NCBI GenBank assembly: GCA_022266195.1
Contig: WHVY01000004.1
Coordinates: 7,209,501-7,273,500 of the forward strand
Source: Tetranychus cinnabarinus
Taxonomy: Eukaryota > Arthropoda > Arachnida > Trombidiformes > Tetranychidae
Direction: 5' to 3'
DNA: 64,000 bases
Shown here piece after piece: positions 59,201 to 64,000 of the stretch. Position numbers and translations under genes: made by a program. Under the pieces are notes generated by a model that searched no databases, had not been told where the DNA came from, and worked only from the letters and a program-made list of their open reading frames with translations. The first letter of the stretch is position 1. Each line of letters starts with the position of its first letter.

Positions 59201-60570
59201 AAAAATCAACCACCATGTCATGACGTGTGGAAATAACAGCGTGAAGACATTTTGCCGAAGCTCGCCGAATCTTCCAACTAATGTCATCATCATCACTATA
59301 CTCTTCATTAGAGTCACCATTATCATCTTGATCCATTTCCATTTCCTCAGAGTCTGCATCTTCGTAGTTATAGTTAGGATCATAACAGAGATATTTTAAA
59401 CAGTTTGCAGTTATAGTTTGGATGTGGATAGTTATTTCCTTAGGGCATCGACGGACGAAAGATTCGAAGGCTTGGATACAGAATTCCTTCAACTCATCGT
59501 CCTCAGATTCACAGAATTGCAAAACTAAAGGCATAGCATGTTCCAAGTGTTCACCAAATCTATGGCCAGCTTGACGACTGATCGCAGCAAAACATTGAAT
59601 ATAAGTTCTTAAACTTGATACGTTCATCGTTCGTTGATGGTGTCCCATTTGTTCAAATAAAACTAAAACCATCTTGTTGAACAGAGGGAGACTACAGCTT
59701 GCTGCCAAGAAACTTAGCGCAGAGATGGACCGCTTACGTACTGCTAACCGGGGACTGTCAAGAAGGGGTAACAAGGAATCAGCTATTTGAGGGTGGAATG
59801 AAACCAGAAGAGGCCCGAACCGGTTCAAGAGGTCAGCTAAGATGTCGAGCACCTCCAACTGAACAGTGACATCACTCTGAAATATGCATGAGATTGATAA
59901 AGTAAATGCAATTCAAAAAGATAGAATACTAACCACTATGATTATTTTTGTAAGCTTTGATGTTATGCGCTTACAAATAGTCGCAGCAATTGTGGTGTTT
60001 GACTGTGGTAGTTCCGAGATAACGGTTTTCAAACCAATACTGGAGATATCACGAAGTTGTTCTTTATCAGAGGTCATATTAGTACAAAGTGTTTCTACGA
60101 TTATCTCCACTTGTGATTCCTTGACTTTATTGATTAATGGTCCCAAACTAGATGATTTAAAAAGAGCATGTTACCAGTATTACAATGTGTAAGATGACAA
60201 TATGAAAAATAAAACTTACCATCTGACAGCCAGATTTTGGACTTCTCCGTTTTTGTCTTCCAAGAGTTTGAGAAGCATTTTAACAATCTTTCGTTCACTG
60301 TCATCATCCAATTTAATTGAATCTTTCTGTAGTTCAGCCATCAAATCATTAGTGGCCATAAAGCGAAAATCTTTATCGGCTGAAGTCATCTGAAATAGTA
60401 CATGAAAAGCAGGATAAATAAAGTAAAATCATAATCATCATACATTGGAACTGAATATATTTCCATATCAAGGTTAAAAAGAAACTGTACTAGTTAAAAT
60501 ATCCCTAGAAAAAATAACGTGTATTTACCTTCTCCAAAAGATTGGAGATTTGGAAAGGTATGGTAGCCAT
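56217..60570 (-). CDS. CAND1: Cullin-associated NEDD8-dissociated protein 1, complete
   Basis: Nine exons join with matching phases: 60570-60529, 60389-60220, 60147-59934, 59876-59162, 59106-58362, 58269-56970, 56900-56657, 56588-56442 and 56347-56217, giving 1,235 residues against about 1,230 in animals. All are HEAT-repeat sequence. The start matches (ISNLLEK, then ADKDFRFMATNDLM). The acidic loop (about 310-340, EEMEMDQDDNGDSNEEYSDD) precedes ISWKIRRASAKCL. NVRRVALVAFNSAAHNKPSL, MGPFKHTVDDGLDIRKAAFE and the C-terminal QKDSSAT are nearly invariant in the family. CAND1 wraps around unneddylated cullin-RBX1 and exchanges substrate-receptor modules of SCF-type ubiquitin ligases. Introns are mostly 50-140 bases. 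It starts head-to-head with the poly(A) polymerase gene, 970 bases away. Confidence 0.97.
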
Positions 60571-61540
60571 TGATGTGGATGAATTTGATCGCCAATTCAG
60601 AAGATGTCACGAATTCTGTAGTTAACAAAAATACCGGGGATGATCTAAAAGACGAATGTCTGAAACTAAATTGAATAAAGAACAGCCAGAAACAATGGGA
60701 AAATAAGTCAGGTGATTTAAGCTGCTAGAAATCAAACGGATCACAACCAATAAGGACCAAGTATTTTAGCGTCTACATTTGTTGTCATAGAAACGATACG
60801 CTGATTTCAGATTTGGCTCATCATTCGTTGAGCAATAAACACGGCTTGGTCAAACAGTTTGACTCATACTTTACAAATGTCTCAATGATTTAAATCTTAT
60901 TCTTGACCAAACAAGGCGAGAAGATTCTAGATTTAGATCAAAAGCAATCAGTACTTTCTCATAGAGATGAACACTGAGCAGCTTAATTTATCAATAGTCC
61001 CTATTGAGCGAGGTTAATTTCAATCCAAATTCATTTCACTGCCATTTATTAACAACTCAATTGAATTATCTCTCTCGTGAAATACCAATCGTAAAATTTG
61101 CGAAATCAGTAGATATCGTAAATTGTAAAATTGAAAATCGTGAAATAGGTACCTCCAATATCTAAGCTCTGATTAACGATAGTCTTTTCATGGTGAATTT
61201 ATCAAGTTAAAAGCCTAAGGCTAAAAGATTTGACTAATAGGCCCTGATAATCAGGGGATTTGAGTCATTTGTACCAAATCTGTTTATTTCCACCACTAAT
61301 CGGATTTAAAAACAAAGCATGACTTTCAAATTGAATGGTCAAGCCTTAAAATAGTTATTTAAAGTTGATTTATGCCTAAATTTCGGATTCTAAGATAGAT
61401 GGCGACTCTAAATTGTTGCTAATTTTGATTTCAAAAGCTTTCTGATCGCATTTATTTACAAAATCTTTATTGTTAGCAATCAGTGATCGATCAACGTTTT
61501 ACTCTTGTACTTTAATGTTTATATTCTTTTAATTTAAGTG
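60571..61540. other. Divergent intergenic region, CAND1 / poly(A) polymerase
   Basis: No frame of note. Both genes start outward from it, so it must hold both promoters. No TATA box with a matching initiator was seen. Confidence 0.5.
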
Positions 61541-63004
61541 ATGCCCGAAACTGAAGTAAGAGATATTGAAAAAATTTTACGGAAAAGCCCAGCGAGACAA
61601 TGCATTCACCATTCGAGGAAAATAGTGAATGCAATTCAACTTATCGAACGTACCGTCAACAGTATACTTGTTGGGTGTCTTTTAAAGGAAAACATTCCGA
61701 GGAATGAAATTCGACTACAAAGTAAAGCCAAAGTCATCATTGTTGGCTCTCACCTACTTAATGCAGCCCTGCTAGACAGTGATGTTGATCTATTAATTGT
61801 GATACCCGCTTGTGTTCATACTTTTCATGTCATCTCGGATCTTCCGCCTGCCTTGTCGAAAGTACCTGATTTTGATGATGTACAATTACATCGTATGCAT
61901 ATTAACCTGATACAATTAAATTATGGCGATGTTAAAATTGATATCACAGTTGCTAGATATCCTGATGATCTGATTCCGGATAACATCTATGAAGCTCTCT
62001 CTGATGATTCAATTTTACAGAGAATTGATGGCCAGAGTCGAGAGATATTAATCTCGTTAAATACGTCTTATGCAATATACAAAGCAACTAACTCGAAATT
62101 ATATTCTGATACTTTACGTGCAATAAAGTACTGGGCTAAACGTAGGAAGATATATTTCAATATATTTGGATTCGTAAGTGGTGTTGGATTAGCCATTTTA
62201 TTGTCCAAAATCTACATAAGTTCCAATAGTTCCACCATTGAAGAATTGATGTCAGAATTCTTCAATTATTATGCTTCATACGATTGGTCACGTCCTGTTG
62301 TTATGTTTGACTCAAATTTAGAGATTGACGATTCAAATTTTGATGATAATCCAAAGATGACAAAGCTATTCATTCTGGCGCCGATCAAAGAATATAGAAA
62401 TGTTTGCAAAAGTGTAACAAATTCACATGCTTATATTTTCCAACTAGAACTCAAACGTGCCAAAATGATTTGTGATAAAGTTAATTCAAACAGATTACTC
62501 TGGGAGTCTTTATTCGCACCTTACGAGTTTTTCAATTCTTATAAACATTTTGTATTGCTGGTTGGCTGTTTTCCCTCATACTACTTCGGCAGGGTTAAAG
62601 GAGAAATCAAGATTTTAGCGGAGAGGCTCGAAGATGTCGTTGGCTTGGGATATACTCATTTAAGTGCATTTGATTATGATATACTCGAAACCAGTAAAAA
62701 TTTTGTTGACAAGCCCGATGATTCATTTACTAGAGTTCTTTGGTCTATTGGATTATCCCTGAATGATGAAGAATCAAATATTGAAGATATAACTGGAGTT
62801 ATATCATCAAAATTGAAAGATTTTGTTGCTGATATTCGGTTCCAATTCCGATTTCCTATAATTTCATCTCCTATAGTTTACAAGAATACCATGACTGCAT
62901 TTCTAATCGCCCGAAGAAGTGTTCCAAAACATGTATCCTTTGAAAATATCGATTACAAATTTTCAAAATACATAAGCAATGAAAGTCGTCTTCAAAATTT
63001 GTAA
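61541..63004 (+). CDS. Divergent intronless poly(A) polymerase
   Basis: One exon of 487 residues starts at MPETEVRDIE. The nucleotidyltransferase site is complete: VGSHLL (Gly69-Ser70), DSDVDLL (Asp81, Asp83) and the third aspartate in KIDITVARY (Asp134). The central domain follows, with RAIKYWAKRRKIYFNIFGFV (compare the canonical GxxGG segment, here SGVGLAI), then LFILAPIKEYRNVCKSVTNS, and an RNA-binding-type C-terminal part. Canonical PAPs add poly(A) to cleaved pre-mRNA in the nucleus. This one is much shorter than the ~740-residue vertebrate enzyme, lacks the Ser/Thr-rich tail and nuclear signals, and diverges strongly outside the catalytic residues. The single exon suggests an old retrocopy. 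It may be a specialised or cytoplasmic PAP (inference). The GTG two bases before the ATG is not the start. Confidence 0.85.
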   Translation: MPETEVRDIEKILRKSPARQCIHHSRKIVNAIQLIERTVNSILVGCLLKENIPRNEIRLQSKAKVIIVGSHLLNAALLDSDVDLLIVIPACVHTFHVISDLPPALSKVPDFDDVQLHRMHINLIQLNYGDVKIDITVARYPDDLIPDNIYEALSDDSILQRIDGQSREILISLNTSYAIYKATNSKLYSDTLRAIKYWAKRRKIYFNIFGFVSGVGLAILLSKIYISSNSSTIEELMSEFFNYYASYDWSRPVVMFDSNLEIDDSNFDDNPKMTKLFILAPIKEYRNVCKSVTNSHAYIFQLELKRAKMICDKVNSNRLLWESLFAPYEFFNSYKHFVLLVGCFPSYYFGRVKGEIKILAERLEDVVGLGYTHLSAFDYDILETSKNFVDKPDDSFTRVLWSIGLSLNDEESNIEDITGVISSKLKDFVADIRFQFRFPIISSPIVYKNTMTAFLIARRSVPKHVSFENIDYKFSKYISNESRLQNL

Positions 63005-64000
63005 TTATTCACAATCATGTTTATGCTTTTAATGGCCATTCTTCTTGAATTTTTTGCTGTATATCTTATTTTATGAAATTTATTTTTGCTATTAAATTTC
63101 ATTTTTGAACTGATTCTGCCGTTCATTTTTTATTTCTTAAATTTTTCAACTGCATCGCATGTATGTATCGTATTTGTGAATGTCTCGAGCTATTACCAGT
63201 TGCTGAACTCGTAAGCTTGTTGTCATTTTATTCAATCAAATCAATCGCAGTAAGTCATTTTAAAATCTCCAGTCTTGATAAGGAAATAAAAATAGAAATG
63301 TTCAACTTGTAGAGTTTACATCGAAATTACAAAATGATTACATCTCTGACCATGACGTGAATATTTCCAACTTCAATATGCTGTTTCCATTATTTCATTT
63401 TAGATGACTTCGGCCAATAAGGACTTTCGTTTTATGACCGCAAATGATTTTGGCTGGGTTACAAAAAAATCATGGATAATGATAGTAACCACAAAATATT
63501 GAAAGTGCTGCTTCAACAGATGAAAGTAGAGAAGTGCAAAAGTCTGTGCAGTGATCAAACTGTCAAATGATTATTGTTAATTTTATGCGCTTAACAACTC
63601 TACTCATCCATCGATTCATTCGTGATATCTTTAGCATTGGCTTGAAGACAGATATCTCTGAAGTTTCTCAGTCGAACCCAACAACTGATTCGACTATTAC
63701 ATAGAGTTACATTGAGGTGTCTGGATGCTTTTGATAAACAAAAATATTTTCCAGTTTCGTTCTGTTTTCATTATTTGTCATACTTTCCCTCATTTGTATC
63801 TTATGATTTGAAGATTTAAGACGTCGGATGGTTAAGTTTTAACACCTCAGATGATTTTATGCTCAACTAAACAGCAACAACAGTAAATTTCAAAACATTG
63901 ATTCAGCATTCCTTTCTGTTCAACTGGACACTTCAATTGGATGAATTGATAAAATAAATATCTTTATGTATTGCTTTGGAAATTAAACTGAAAATATAAA
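63005..64000. other. 3' flank of the poly(A) polymerase gene
   Basis: AT-rich, with several ATTAAA/AATAAA-like words soon after the stop. No open frame of note to the window edge. Confidence 0.5.

Noticed and set aside
1..64000. tRNA, rRNA, CRISPR, viral or bacterial insertion genes
   Set aside because: No T-loop-like GTTCGAATC with a matching acceptor stem, no rRNA blocks, no regularly spaced repeats and no polymerase, capsid or envelope frames were seen. All recognisable genes are ordinary animal genes.

Overview
The window looks like an AT-rich arthropod nuclear chromosome. Genes have GT-AG introns, AATAAA-type polyadenylation signals, TATA/initiator promoters on two short secreted-protein genes, and clear animal orthologues (tachykinin receptor, COG8, MOB4, ATG14, PRPF3, CTDSP, FAM136A, CAND1). 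A mite or other chelicerate is my guess from the base composition and the mix of very short introns in housekeeping genes with multi-kilobase introns elsewhere; nothing in the window proves it. No tRNA, rRNA, CRISPR or bacterial-type operon was seen.

Layout. 1-19.6 kb is gene-poor: a short Gly/Tyr-rich secreted protein gene (7.0-7.5 kb) and, on the same strand, the last three exons of a tachykinin-type GPCR (9.6-19.0 kb) with a 7.2-kb intron; the receptor's earlier exons are not here, so the small gene may be nested in a receptor intron. 19.6-28.5 kb (minus strand) holds a divergent cadherin-like single-pass membrane protein, possibly larger than the three exons that join cleanly, and a long near-perfect hairpin. 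29.3-36.9 kb is compact: COG8 (-), a Lys-rich nuclear-type protein (+), MOB4 (-) and intact single-exon ATG14 (-). 37-43 kb is a repeat island with a small Cys-rich secreted protein, one arm of a long-range inverted repeat whose partner is at base 1, and a 1.6-kb foldback element with further partial copies. 43-52.3 kb is a recently rearranged array: three copies of PRPF3 (two intact, one lacking its 5' end) alternate with three broken ATG14 copies, including a 2,820-bp tandem unit that is almost identical between copies, and a 150-bp Tc1/mariner-type MITE whose empty site survives in the parental ATG14 flank. 52.5-63 kb is compact again: CTDSP (-), an unrecognised conserved-looking two-exon gene (+), FAM136A (-), complete nine-exon CAND1 (-), and a divergent intronless poly(A) polymerase (+).

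The intact genes act in separate housekeeping processes (Golgi tethering, STRIPAK signalling, autophagy initiation, splicing, CTD-type phosphatase, cullin regulation, polyadenylation). The strongest unusual signal is the ATG14/PRPF3 neighbourhood. An ancestral head-to-head ATG14(-)/PRPF3(+) pair seems to have been amplified and scrambled: PRPF3 is kept in two diverged intact copies while ATG14 duplicates are all broken although some are nearly identical to the parent.
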